Origin: JBGSKY01 sp041740995
Lineage (GTDB): Bacteria; Planctomycetota; Planctomycetia; Pirellulales; Pirellulaceae
Assembly (NCBI GenBank): GCA_041740995.1
Contig: JBGSKY010000094.1
Span: 25,947 to 89,946 of the forward strand
Direction of reading: 5' to 3'
Length of the DNA stretch: 64,000 nucleotides
This document shows, piece by piece, positions 53,562-61,763 of the stretch; positions within the stretch are counted from its first letter, which is position 1, and the number at the start of each line of letters is the position of its first letter. Made by a program: the position numbers and the translations under genes. The notes under the pieces are model-generated. The model searched no databases. It was not told the DNA's origin and worked only from the letters and a program-made list of their open reading frames with translations.

Positions 53562-54866
53562 CTACTGATATTGTCGCACTTGTCGGGCGATCGCTTCGCC
53601 AAGCGCCTTACGCACGCTTTCAATCGTAATGCGATCGAAAATCTGTTGAAAGAAACCTGTCACAATCAATCGGACGGCCTCTTGTCTGGTGAAGCCGCGT
53701 GACTGTGCGTAGAAAATCAACTCTTCGTCAACACGGCCCGACGTGCTGCCGTGCGTGCAACGGACATCGTCAGCTTTGATCTCCAAGCCCGGAATCGAGT
53801 CAGCTCGACATGAGTCACTAAGCATCAAATTGTCGTTCCGCTGATAGCCGTCGGTCTTCATTGCACCTGGCAGAACCTTAATCATACCACGCCACACCGT
53901 CCTGGATTTGTCCTGAAGTGCGGCTTTGTAGAGGAAATCACTCGTACAGTGCGGGGCGATGTGTTCCTGCACCGTGTTGTAGGTAATCTGTTGATTCTCG
54001 CGAGTGAACATTACTCCGTTGACTTGGCTATGAGCACCGTCGCCATTGAGCGCGACTTGTTGCGAGACTTGCGAGAATAACGAACCCATCGCGGCAGTAG
54101 TCCACTGAATCGATGCATCCCGTTCGATACTCGCCCTTTCCTGTGCAAAGTGCCACGTCGCCAAACCCCAATCTTGCAGATTCACAAAACGCAATCGGGC
54201 ACCCGGTTTGACTATGATTTCTAAACCGCCGCAGTGGAATCCGCTATCGGTTTCGGTCAAGCTGGCGGTTTCACACAGCACGGTAGCTTCTGAATTTTTT
54301 TCCAACACGATCAACGTGTGACCGCTGCTAAAGCCACCATCGCTCATTGCAGCATGAATATGGAATGGCTTTTCAACTACCACATCGGCCGGCACATACA
54401 GAAACGCACCACCAGCCCAAGTGGCTGCATGCAATGCAGCAAAACGATCGACAGTCGTGTTGCTGACGCTCCACAAATATCGCTGCACTAGTTCGCTGTG
54501 CTCATTGATTGCGTTAGCCAGACTGCTGAATACGATACCCAGTTTGCTTACGGTCGGATCAGTCCACTCTTTACCAGTCGTTGTGTTGACGTTGCAGATT
54601 TGTCCCGCCAAATCGATGTCGTTGCCCAATCGAATTGGGCTTTCAAGCTCATCGATCCCACCCCCGAGAGCGAACTTCTCAAGCTTAAATGGACGCAAAT
54701 CGCTTCGCATCCAATCCTCGTTGCGTCGATCAGGCCACCGCATCTTCGTAAATTGCTCGAACGCTTCGCTGCGTTGTTGCTTAGACCATTGGGGCTCTTG
54801 AAGCTGATCCAAAAACGACGCAAAGCCTTGCGGATCAAATTTCAATTTTTCGGTGGTAGTACTCAT
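53562..54866 (-). CDS. sufD: SufD component of the SufBCD iron-sulfur assembly complex
   Basis: This 434-residue protein has the right-handed beta-helix core of the SufB/SufD family. RRNEDWMRSDLRPF near residue 50 is the N-terminal helical segment. VWRGMIKVLPGAMKTDGYQ and DSCRADSIPGLEIKADDVRCTHG (residues about 335-375) are typical, with a His after Thr in CTHGSTSGRVDEELIFY. It pairs with SufB to build 4Fe-4S clusters with SufC as ATPase. It starts 82 bases after sufB. Confidence 0.9.
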   Translation of the reverse strand: MSTTTEKLKFDPQGFASFLDQLQEPQWSKQQRSEAFEQFTKMRWPDRRNEDWMRSDLRPFKLEKFALGGGIDELESPIRLGNDIDLAGQICNVNTTTGKEWTDPTVSKLGIVFSSLANAINEHSELVQRYLWSVSNTTVDRFAALHAATWAGGAFLYVPADVVVEKPFHIHAAMSDGGFSSGHTLIVLEKNSEATVLCETASLTETDSGFHCGGLEIIVKPGARLRFVNLQDWGLATWHFAQERASIERDASIQWTTAAMGSLFSQVSQQVALNGDGAHSQVNGVMFTRENQQITYNTVQEHIAPHCTSDFLYKAALQDKSRTVWRGMIKVLPGAMKTDGYQRNDNLMLSDSCRADSIPGLEIKADDVRCTHGSTSGRVDEELIFYAQSRGFTRQEAVRLIVTGFFQQIFDRITIESVRKALGEAIARQVRQYQ

Positions 54867-54948
54867 GCTTGTCAGTGCTTGTAAGACTCGATGCTCGATC
54901 GTGATTGGTAAGAATTTAATGCTGAAATCAGATGGACGTTCCGGTCGT

Positions 54949-56355
54949 CTATCCGACCGAGCCTTCCATTTGCAGTTGAATCAAACGATTCATTTCCACC
55001 GCGTATTCCATTGGCAATTCTTTCACCAACGGTTCGATAAACCCGTTGACGACCATCGTGCTTGCTTCCGGTTCGGTCAGGCCGCGGCTCATCAGGTAGA
55101 ATAATTGTTCTTCACCAATTCGTGACACACTCGCTTCGTGTCCAACCGAAACGTCTTGATTCATGATCTCGATGTAAGGGAAAGTATCGCTTTGCGATTG
55201 AGGGTCAAGAATCAGTGCGTCGCAGACCACGCTCGACCGCGACTTGGCCGCGTTCGCGTCGACGCGAACTAGACCTCGATAGCTGCTGCGGCCACCGTTC
55301 TTCGAAATCGATTTACTGATGATCTGTCCGGTGGTATGCGGTGCCGAGTGAACCAGTTTGGCTCCGGCGTCCTGATGTTGACCGCGCGAAGCAAACGCGA
55401 TCGACAAGATCTCTCCCCGCGCGCCTGGTTCCATCATGTGAACCGCTGGATATTTCATCGTCAGGCGACTGCCCAAGTTGCCATCAACCCATTCCATCGT
55501 CGCGTCGCCATAAGCGTAAGCTCGCTTGGTGACCAAGTTGTAGATGTTATTTGCCCAGTTTTGGATCGTCGTGTAACGGCAACGACTGCCTCGCTTACAA
55601 ACGACTTCAACGACCGCTGAGTGCAGCGACTCGGACGTATACATTGGCGCAGTGCAACCTTCAACGTAGTGAATACTCGCACCTTCATCGACAATGATCA
55701 GCGTTCGTTCGAACTGTCCCATATTTTCCGCGTTGATACGGAAATAGGCCTGCAGCGGAAAGTCAATCTTTACGTTCTTTGGAATGTAAATGAACGAGCC
55801 ACCGGACCACACAGCTGAATTCAACGCGGCGAATTTATTGTCGCCCGGTGGGATGATGGTGCCAAAATATTCGCGGACCAGATCAGGATATTCGCGGACC
55901 GCGGTATCGGTATCAGTAAAGATAACGCCTTGATCAGCAAGATCTTGCTTTAGCGAACCATACACAACTTCGCTCTCAAACTGCGCTTTCACTCCCGCCA
56001 GAAACTTTTTTTCTGCCTCTGGAATTCCAAGCTTGTCGAAGGTGTCTTTGATTTCCTGAGGCACATCGTCCCAAGTCCGTCCCTGATGTTCGGTCGGCTT
56101 GAGATAGTAGTAGATGTCTTGGAAGTCAATTGCGATGTCGCCGCCCCAAGTCGGGGTTGGACGCGCCTCAAACATCTTTAATGACTTCAGCCGAAAGTCA
56201 CGCATCCATTCCGGCTCGTTTTTCATCTCGGAAATTTGATTGACGATTTCCGCATCGACGCCCTTGCGTGCTTTGAAGAATGCCTTGCTCTCGGTTCGAA
56301 AATCGTACTTATTGATTTCACCAACAGCGTCGTTGGAAGCGATGTCCGTTGCCAT
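54949..56355 (-). CDS. sufB: SufB component of the SufBCD iron-sulfur assembly complex
   Basis: This 468-residue protein is highly conserved. EPEWMRDFRLKSLKMFEARP (near residue 47), YFGTIIPPGDNKFAALNSAVWSGGSF and YVEGCTAPMYTSESLHSAVVE (including the Cys of the sulfur-entry site near 250) are SufB signatures. The C-terminal SYRGLVRVDANAAKSRSSV and VGHEASVSRIGEEQLFYLMS hold the Cys/His/Glu positions for cluster assembly at the SufB-SufD interface. Length matches the family (about 470-495). Confidence 0.95.
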   Translation of the reverse strand: MATDIASNDAVGEINKYDFRTESKAFFKARKGVDAEIVNQISEMKNEPEWMRDFRLKSLKMFEARPTPTWGGDIAIDFQDIYYYLKPTEHQGRTWDDVPQEIKDTFDKLGIPEAEKKFLAGVKAQFESEVVYGSLKQDLADQGVIFTDTDTAVREYPDLVREYFGTIIPPGDNKFAALNSAVWSGGSFIYIPKNVKIDFPLQAYFRINAENMGQFERTLIIVDEGASIHYVEGCTAPMYTSESLHSAVVEVVCKRGSRCRYTTIQNWANNIYNLVTKRAYAYGDATMEWVDGNLGSRLTMKYPAVHMMEPGARGEILSIAFASRGQHQDAGAKLVHSAPHTTGQIISKSISKNGGRSSYRGLVRVDANAAKSRSSVVCDALILDPQSQSDTFPYIEIMNQDVSVGHEASVSRIGEEQLFYLMSRGLTEPEASTMVVNGFIEPLVKELPMEYAVEMNRLIQLQMEGSVG

Positions 56356-56532
56356 GGTATTTCGTTTTCTAGTTTGCGAATTGAAGTGTTTTAAAATGTC
56401 ACTTCAAATGTGATCATTAATAGTGATGAGCTCTAGCAGTTGCATCGAGCACTTAGTGACAATCAGCGAACGTCCGCAAATTGTCGATTTCTTAAGTCGT
56501 CATTTGGATCCAGCCATCCTGGTGGCCGGTCA

Positions 56533-57357
56533 CTACGATGCCGCCAAGGCTTCTTCCTTGACCAACATTTCTTGGTTTGCAGCATCCGCGTCTGGATAAG
56601 TTTTGCGAATTCGATCGTAACCGCCGTCGTGCAGCTCGCGAGCCAATTCTGGTCCACCGGTCTCAACGATTCGCCCACCAAGCATTACATGCGTAAAGTC
56701 CGGCCGGTTGTGTACAAGCAACTTGTCATGGTGAGTAATGATTAGTAGCCCCATCTTCTCACGACCAATTTCCGCGATCGATGTCGAAGCCAAACGAACC
56801 GCGTCGGCATCCAAACCCGAATCTGTTTCGTCGAGGATGGCAAACTTCGGCGAAAGCATTGCCATCGTCAGAATCTCAGCCCGTTTCATTTCACCGCCAG
56901 AGAAACCATCGTTGACGTAACGACGGGCAAAATCGCTGTCCATTTGAAGCTGTTCCATTTTTCCACGCAGCTCTTTCCGAAACTCACGCATCGGAATTAG
57001 CTCTTCGCCTTCCTTGCGATCAGGTCGACGAACATTGGTCGCCGCATGTCGCAGAAAGTCTGCCATCTTCACACCCGGAACCGCAACTGGTCGCTGAAAC
57101 GCCATGAACAGACCGGCACGAGCCCGTTCGTCAGGCTCCATCTCGGTTACATTTTGGCCGTCGAGCAAGATTTCGCCTTCGGTCACGACGTAATTCGGAT
57201 GCCCCATGATCGCCAAGCCAAGCGTGCTTTTTCCTGAACCATTGGGCCCCATCAAAGCATGCGTTTGACCGAAATGCATTTCGAGGTTCACACCGCGTAG
57301 AATTGGCTTGTCAGCCACCGAAACGTGCAAATTAACAATTTTTAAAGTGTGTGACAT
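56533..57357 (-). CDS. sufC: SufC ATPase of the SufBCD complex
   Basis: This 274-residue ABC ATPase has Walker A GPNGSGKST (residues 37-45), the Q loop in FMAFQRPVAVPG, signature SGGEMKR (153-159) and Walker B AILDETDSGLD (from 173). The Glu-Thr-Asp-Ser-Gly after Walker B and the spaced Asp/Ala residues are typical of SufC. It drives conformational change in SufBD. About 175 bases separate it from sufB, longer than other gaps in the operon; no gene or clear structure is visible there. Confidence 0.95.
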   Translation of the reverse strand: MSHTLKIVNLHVSVADKPILRGVNLEMHFGQTHALMGPNGSGKSTLGLAIMGHPNYVVTEGEILLDGQNVTEMEPDERARAGLFMAFQRPVAVPGVKMADFLRHAATNVRRPDRKEGEELIPMREFRKELRGKMEQLQMDSDFARRYVNDGFSGGEMKRAEILTMAMLSPKFAILDETDSGLDADAVRLASTSIAEIGREKMGLLIITHHDKLLVHNRPDFTHVMLGGRIVETGGPELARELHDGGYDRIRKTYPDADAANQEMLVKEEALAAS

Positions 57358-57403
57358 GAACGTTGCTTCTAAACAGAACTACAAAACAAAAATAACTAAG
57401 AAA

Positions 57404-57465
57404 CTATCCGAAAAGGGGGCTGACCCTTTGGAGGAACGAAGAGGGTCAGACCCCTTTTCGGATAG
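57404..57465. repeat. Long near-perfect inverted repeat between sufR-like gene and sufC
   Basis: Left arm 57404-57427 and right arm 57442-57465 are 24 bases each and match at 23 positions, with a 14-base loop (TTGGAGGAACGAAG). The inner part is GGGTCAGACCCCTTTT. RNA made from either strand would form a very stable hairpin. Its place inside the suf transcript suggests an attenuator or RNA-processing site. Alternatively it is a REP/MITE-type dispersed palindrome that landed here. Confidence 0.85.
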
Positions 57466-57507
57466 GCTCTAAATCAAACAATGGCTTCAGTGCAAAATTT
57501 TCTTGGA

Positions 57508-58242
57508 TCAACTTTCACTCACCGCTCGGTACTGACACGAAGAGTAACCGTCTAACCGACAACAAGCTAACTCCATCGGCTCGCCAATCGCTTCGCTAAG
57601 CATTTGCTGTTCGAGCTCGCATATCAAACGAAGCTCGTCCTCCTGCATCAAATCCGGATAGGGGCAGGCTTGGACCTCCAAGATCGGCAAATTCAATCCG
57701 CCAGCCAATCGCGCCGGCACCTTGCGTTCGGTCAACAGCTTTGCCATCGCATCCATCCGCTCAGCGGTCGAACCCTTCGGCAGCAAGCTCGCATAGGTCT
57801 CGCCCATCTTTCGCGAAACGGCGTCAACTAACTTGTGTCGAAACGACTCGTCCGGGAAATCTTGAACGACCTCCCAAACAGCGATGGCGAAATCCATATA
57901 GTTGACCCCAACTCGCCGCAGACCTAAAGCCGTCAATGCATATTCGTAAACTGGTCGGCCGCGCAACGTCGCTCGCTTGTTCCGCTGAACCAAACGCATC
58001 ACCTCAAGCCGATCAAGCCGCTGACGAACGGCGGTCGCGGTGACCTCTAATCGCTCAGTTAGCTCGCCAACATTCAAACCTGGTTCAGTCCGCAACAACT
58101 CCAAGACCAACTGATCGACTGGCCGAATGACTTGATTAGCCATCGTCGCTTTGTTCGCATCGTCATCGAGCGAGCCAACTGCATCAGCAGCTCGCCGAGG
58201 CGATTGGTTCGATGTTTGTTGCGTTAACGTTTGCTTAATCAT
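57508..58242 (-). CDS. sufR: SufR-like transcriptional regulator with cysteine cluster
   Basis: This protein has about 244 residues from ATG 58242. A winged helix-turn-helix (about residues 40-100, LNVGELTERLEVTATAVRQR) is followed by a dimerisation region and a C-terminal cysteine cluster: VQACPYPDL, then ACCRLDGYSSCQY. This arrangement matches SufR, which senses cluster status through its own 4Fe-4S (or 2Fe-2S) cluster and represses suf. A longer frame upstream to 58320 adds 26 residues. It is the first gene of the suf operon. Confidence 0.88.
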   Translation of the reverse strand: MIKQTLTQQTSNQSPRRAADAVGSLDDDANKATMANQVIRPVDQLVLELLRTEPGLNVGELTERLEVTATAVRQRLDRLEVMRLVQRNKRATLRGRPVYEYALTALGLRRVGVNYMDFAIAVWEVVQDFPDESFRHKLVDAVSRKMGETYASLLPKGSTAERMDAMAKLLTERKVPARLAGGLNLPILEVQACPYPDLMQEDELRLICELEQQMLSEAIGEPMELACCRLDGYSSCQYRAVSES

Positions 58243-58353
58243 CACGAAATACGAAAGAAACCAAACTGCAATCCGAGTCTGAATCGGACGAATGCCAGCA
58301 CTTGCCAGCGGTAGTCTCATCGAGCATGTTTTGGTACGGTCTTATACCCCAGA

Positions 58354-58391
58354 ACTATATCGACAACCATCTTTTTGACAACCCCTGTTGT
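58354..58391 (-). promoter_or_regulatory. Candidate suf promoter with overlapping SufR-type operator
   Basis: On the minus strand, TTGTCA (58381-58376) and TATAGT (58359-58354) are spaced by 16 bases, about 110 bases upstream of the regulator start. The palindrome ACAAC-CCCT-GTTGT (58378-58391) overlaps the -35 box. Cyanobacterial SufR binds CAAC-N6-GTTG, so a CAAC-N4-GTTG site here is plausible, though the spacer differs. A further CAAC lies at 58364. Confidence 0.45.
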
Positions 58392-58494
58392 GTAAAAGAA
58401 GAACTAACAAGACTCGCCAAAAAACGAGTCGAATCTGCCGGGAACGATTCGCGGCGGATTCCCTACGAACCGCTGTTTTGGCGTCTTAAAGCGA

Positions 58495-58522
58495 TTGCAA
58501 CGCGAGCTTGGCGTGGTAGAGT
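58495..58522 (+). promoter_or_regulatory. Candidate promoter of the MocA-family gene
   Basis: TTGCAA (58495-58500) and TAGAGT (58517-58522) are separated by 16 bases and lie about 67 bases before the ATG at 58590. The match to a sigma-70 type consensus is modest. The gap of 347 bases between the two divergent genes holds nothing else apart from the suf control site. Confidence 0.3.
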
Positions 58523-58589
58523 GGTGGTTATTGGGCCGCTGCAAGAACTCTAGCGGTCGATCCCACCTCAATACTGACAAGGCAATTCC

Positions 58590-59945
58590 ATGGGTCATAA
58601 CTCGTTAAGCAACAACAGCGTTCCACTTCCAGAGACCGAGCAAAACAGCCGCCGTAAATTTTTGAAAAATTCTTCTGCAATTCTCGCAGGCGGTTCGATT
58701 GCCGCTGGTGTGCTGCCCATTTCTCGGTCAGCTTACGCTGCTGGCGATGACACGATTAAACTTGGTTTAATAGGCTGTGGCGGACGTGGTACTGCGGCGA
58801 CGACCCAAGCGCTTTCGGCTGACAAGAACACCAAGTTGGTCGCCATGGCTGATACGTTTGAAAACCGCTTGAATTCGTCAAAGCGCGGCATCAAAAGCCG
58901 GCATGCTGAGCGCGTCGAGACCGAGGGTCGTGAATTTATCGGCGTTGATGCTTATAAGAAGGTTATCGATTCGGACGTAGATATGGTATTGCTGGCGACA
59001 CCGCCAGGATTCCGACCGCTACACTTCGAAACCGCTGTGAAAGCTGGCAAGCATGTTTTCATGGAAAAACCAGTTGCGGCTGATGCGCCAGGCGTCCGAC
59101 GCGTGCTGGAAGCAAACAAAACGGCATTGAGCAAGAATCTCGCGGTCGCAGTTGGGCTGCAACGCCACCATGAGAGCGGCTACAAAGCGATCATCAAGCA
59201 GCTTCAAGAAGGTGCGATCGGCGACATTATCTTGGCGCGAGCCTATTGGAATGGCGATGGCGTTTGGATTCGCAATCGCGAACCTGAACAGACCGAATTG
59301 GAATATCAAATCAACAATTGGTATTACTTCACTTGGCTCAGCGGTGATCATATTGTCGAGCAACACATTCACAATCTCGACGTCATCAACTGGCTGATGA
59401 ATTCGCATCCATCGGAAGCTCAGGGGTCGGGTGGTCGTCAAGTTCGTACGTCAGGTGATACTGGCCAGATTTTTGACCATCACACCGTCGAGTTCACTTA
59501 TCCAAACGGCACGAAATTGCTCTCGCAGTGTCGTCACATGCCAAACACGTGGAGCTCGGTCAGCGAGTTCGCTCACGGCTCAAAGGGTTGGGCTGATATC
59601 TCCGGTGGCAAGATCTACGACAGCAGCAATAAAGTTGTCTGGACCGCTCCGGAAAACGAAGACGGCTGGGCGAACGAGCACGTCGATCTGTTCAAATCGA
59701 TTCGCAATGGCGAGATTCCTAACGAAGCTGAATATGGTGCGATGAGCACGATGACGGCGATCATGGGCCGCATGGCGACCTACTCTGGCAAGAAACTCTC
59801 GTGGGATGATTGCTTCAACAGCAAACTTGCACTCGCCGATTACGACAGCTTGAATTCGTTCACCGACGAAGCACCACTGAAGCCGGATGCCGATGGAGCG
59901 TACTTCATTCCAACGCCGGGCAAGTCGACTGAGCAAGTACTTTAG
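58590..59945 (+). CDS. Gfo/Idh/MocA-family oxidoreductase, Tat-exported
   Basis: This 451-residue protein has a twin-arginine signal (SRRKFLKNSSAILAGGSIAA) and then the Rossmann NAD(P) site KLGLIGCGGRGTA (near residue 55). MEKPVAADAPGVR (near 157) has the conserved EKP lysine, and the C-terminal oxidoreductase domain includes WLSGDHIVEQHIHNLDVINW with the catalytic-type histidine. Such exported, NAD-bound enzymes are common in planctomycetes, and some act as glycosidases or sugar oxidoreductases. It is divergent from the suf operon. The substrate is unknown. Confidence 0.88.
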   Translation: MGHNSLSNNSVPLPETEQNSRRKFLKNSSAILAGGSIAAGVLPISRSAYAAGDDTIKLGLIGCGGRGTAATTQALSADKNTKLVAMADTFENRLNSSKRGIKSRHAERVETEGREFIGVDAYKKVIDSDVDMVLLATPPGFRPLHFETAVKAGKHVFMEKPVAADAPGVRRVLEANKTALSKNLAVAVGLQRHHESGYKAIIKQLQEGAIGDIILARAYWNGDGVWIRNREPEQTELEYQINNWYYFTWLSGDHIVEQHIHNLDVINWLMNSHPSEAQGSGGRQVRTSGDTGQIFDHHTVEFTYPNGTKLLSQCRHMPNTWSSVSEFAHGSKGWADISGGKIYDSSNKVVWTAPENEDGWANEHVDLFKSIRNGEIPNEAEYGAMSTMTAIMGRMATYSGKKLSWDDCFNSKLALADYDSLNSFTDEAPLKPDADGAYFIPTPGKSTEQVL

Positions 59946-59964
59946 CCTTCTCCGTTCTGCGCGG

Positions 59965-59983
59965 GGCAGGTTTGGAACCTGCC
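59965..59983. repeat. Short perfect inverted repeat between MocA-family gene and apt
   Basis: GGCAGGTT-TGG-AACCTGCC is an 8-bp perfect stem with a 3-base loop, 20 bases after the MocA-family stop. It could be a terminator stem, although no T-run follows, or a dispersed GGCAGGTT-type repeat. Confidence 0.6.
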
Positions 59984-60025
59984 TTGCGTCTGAACTGATT
60001 CTTTCACTAACTCTAAACGGGCAAG

Positions 60026-60553
60026 ATGAGCCAAACTTCGATCGATTTATACAGCTTCGTTCGCGACATTCCAGACTTTCCCAAACCGGGCATTCTCTTT
60101 CGCGACATCACACCGCTGCTTGGTCACGCCGAAGCGTTCGCGGAAACGATCCGCCAAATGGTCGATCCGTATTTGAATGAGCCGATCGATTTGATCATTG
60201 CTGCCGAAGCTCGCGGGTTCATCTTTGCAGCACCCATGTCCACGCAGTTAAATGCCGGATTTGTGCCGGTCCGGAAGCCTGGCAAGCTGCCGCATGACAA
60301 ATACTCTTTCTCATACGATTTGGAGTACGGTCAGGACACGTTGGAAATGCACAAGGACGCGATCCGACCTGGACAACGCGTCCTGGTCGTCGACGACCTG
60401 CTGGCAACCGGTGGAACGGTCGAAGCCTGCTGTCGGCTGCTAGAAAACAGCGATTGCCACGTCGTCGGATGCGCTTTCGCAATCGAACTAGAAGCGCTCA
60501 AAGGCCGCGACCGGCTTTCGTCGTATCCCGTTTTCAGCCTCCTGAAATACTAA
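60026..60553 (+). CDS. apt: Adenine phosphoribosyltransferase
   Basis: This 175-residue enzyme makes AMP from adenine and PRPP in purine salvage. IPDFPKPGILFRDITPLL (residues 13-30) and AAEARGFIFAAPMS (near 59) are Apt hallmarks. The PRPP-binding loop is VLVVDDLLATGGTVEA (about 118-133). Length matches the family (170-185). Same-strand neighbour MocA-like is 80 bases upstream, separated by a hairpin, so it probably has its own transcript. Confidence 0.93.
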   Translation: MSQTSIDLYSFVRDIPDFPKPGILFRDITPLLGHAEAFAETIRQMVDPYLNEPIDLIIAAEARGFIFAAPMSTQLNAGFVPVRKPGKLPHDKYSFSYDLEYGQDTLEMHKDAIRPGQRVLVVDDLLATGGTVEACCRLLENSDCHVVGCAFAIELEALKGRDRLSSYPVFSLLKY

Positions 60554-60576
60554 CGCTTCATCCAAATTTGAATGGC

Positions 60577-60655
60577 GGGTAACTGATAGCCGAAGTCCCC
60601 ACACTTCGGAGCCTTTCCATTGGGGCAATCCGATCTCTGGCGAGATCGGCTACCC
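60577..60655. repeat. Compound palindromic intergenic repeat (REP-like)
   Basis: Two perfect hairpins follow each other: CCGAAGT-CCCCAC-ACTTCGG (60590-60609) and CCGATCTC-TGGC-GAGATCGG (60630-60649). Outer arms TAGCCGA (60587-60593) and TCGGCTA (60646-60652), and GGGTA with TACCC at the ends, allow a larger alternative fold. It lies between the convergent apt and DUF1559 genes. Compact clustered palindromes of this form are typical of REP or BIME elements. Confidence 0.7.
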
Positions 60656-60744
60656 TGAAATCTAATGTGGTTGAAGCACCAGCAGCATCCTCTCTTCGAA
60701 CTTTGTAATCTCGTGGTATGAATAGGTCTCTAGCCGCTTGAAGT

Positions 60745-61761
60745 TCAGTAGGGCAGGTCGCTAGCGGAGCGCGTGGAGAGGGCGTGCAAGACATCCAGCG
60801 AGATCGACTCGCTGAGCATGCGCAGTGAACTATCAGCGAAAACAAAGTTCGCTCCACCGCGATGATTGCTGCCCCAGCTCGACACGCGTCGGTCGTGGTA
60901 GTCCTGAAATTGCTGGGGATTAGAAACAGGTGGATTCACGTTTAATCGTTGTTCGAACGAAAATGGAATGTGAAAATTGATTCCACCGTGAGCACTCATC
61001 GTCACATGACCAATCGCTTTGCGACCCCCACTGGCGCCCCACCAGCCCCATTGCGATAGAGGCTCGACCCACAGCGCATCAGCGAACGATTCAAAATTTG
61101 CATCAGCGTGTGATCGCTCGCCAAGCAAAATGGTTTGGCTCAGGCCGTCATTGATTGCCGACAATGCTATGGCTTGCTGGTCAGGCTGCGGTTCGGATCC
61201 TCGACCGGTGGTATGAAAGATTCCATCGACGGTCGCTAAGTCCGGAAAATAGTTCCGCATGCCGCCATTGCCGCCATAACTGGTCAATGCATAGTGCCAA
61301 CCTTGGCGGGTGACTACCGAGCGTTTTGGCAACTTGTCCGACGGGCAAAGCAAAATCGGAATCGACCGCGCCGCCAATGCTTTGGTGTCTCCATTCAAGT
61401 TATTCATCGGGTCATCAAAATCCCAACTAATTGCCAAGACGCTTCGCTCGAAATACGGCAACATCAACGCAAATAGCGAAACGCCGCGATAGACCGGCGA
61501 TTGCTTGAAAACTCGCTGGTCGACGCCAGCTGGAAACGTTTTGTAAGTGGCTTCATAGGCCTGGCTGGCAACCGCAAGCTGTCGCAGGTGATTGCCACAC
61601 GTGACCTGCCGAGCCGACTGGCGGGCTGATTGAATCGCGGGAAGCAGCAGGGTTGCGAGCAAACCGATGATGCTGATGACGATCAAAGTCTCTGGCAATG
61701 TCATGCCCCAACGACTTAGGTGCATCCGTTTGTTTGTGAATTCATTTGAAAGTTTCGGCAT
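60745..61761 (-). CDS. DUF1559 prepilin-like protein
   Basis: This 338-residue protein has a type IV prepilin-like leader: a basic stretch, then the cleavage-site region G-MTLPE with Glu at +5 and a hydrophobic helix (TLIVISIIGLLATLLLPAI). CGNHLRQLAVASQAYEATY follows, a DUF1559 hallmark (near residue 55). Near the C-terminus HRGGANFVFADS is the H-X9-DG motif with Ser replacing Gly. Planctomycetes hold very many such proteins; they are thought to be pseudopilins at the cell surface. ATG at 61761 follows the PEP-CTERM gene by two bases, so the two are coupled. Confidence 0.88.
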   Translation of the reverse strand: MPKLSNEFTNKRMHLSRWGMTLPETLIVISIIGLLATLLLPAIQSARQSARQVTCGNHLRQLAVASQAYEATYKTFPAGVDQRVFKQSPVYRGVSLFALMLPYFERSVLAISWDFDDPMNNLNGDTKALAARSIPILLCPSDKLPKRSVVTRQGWHYALTSYGGNGGMRNYFPDLATVDGIFHTTGRGSEPQPDQQAIALSAINDGLSQTILLGERSHADANFESFADALWVEPLSQWGWWGASGGRKAIGHVTMSAHGGINFHIPFSFEQRLNVNPPVSNPQQFQDYHDRRVSSWGSNHRGGANFVFADSSLRMLSESISLDVLHALSTRSASDLPY

Positions 61762-61763
61762 GG

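Noticed and set aside
58495..58540. GTGGTAGAGTGGTGGTTA resembling part of a tRNA gene.
   Set aside because: No acceptor stem, T-loop or anticodon arm can be formed around it.
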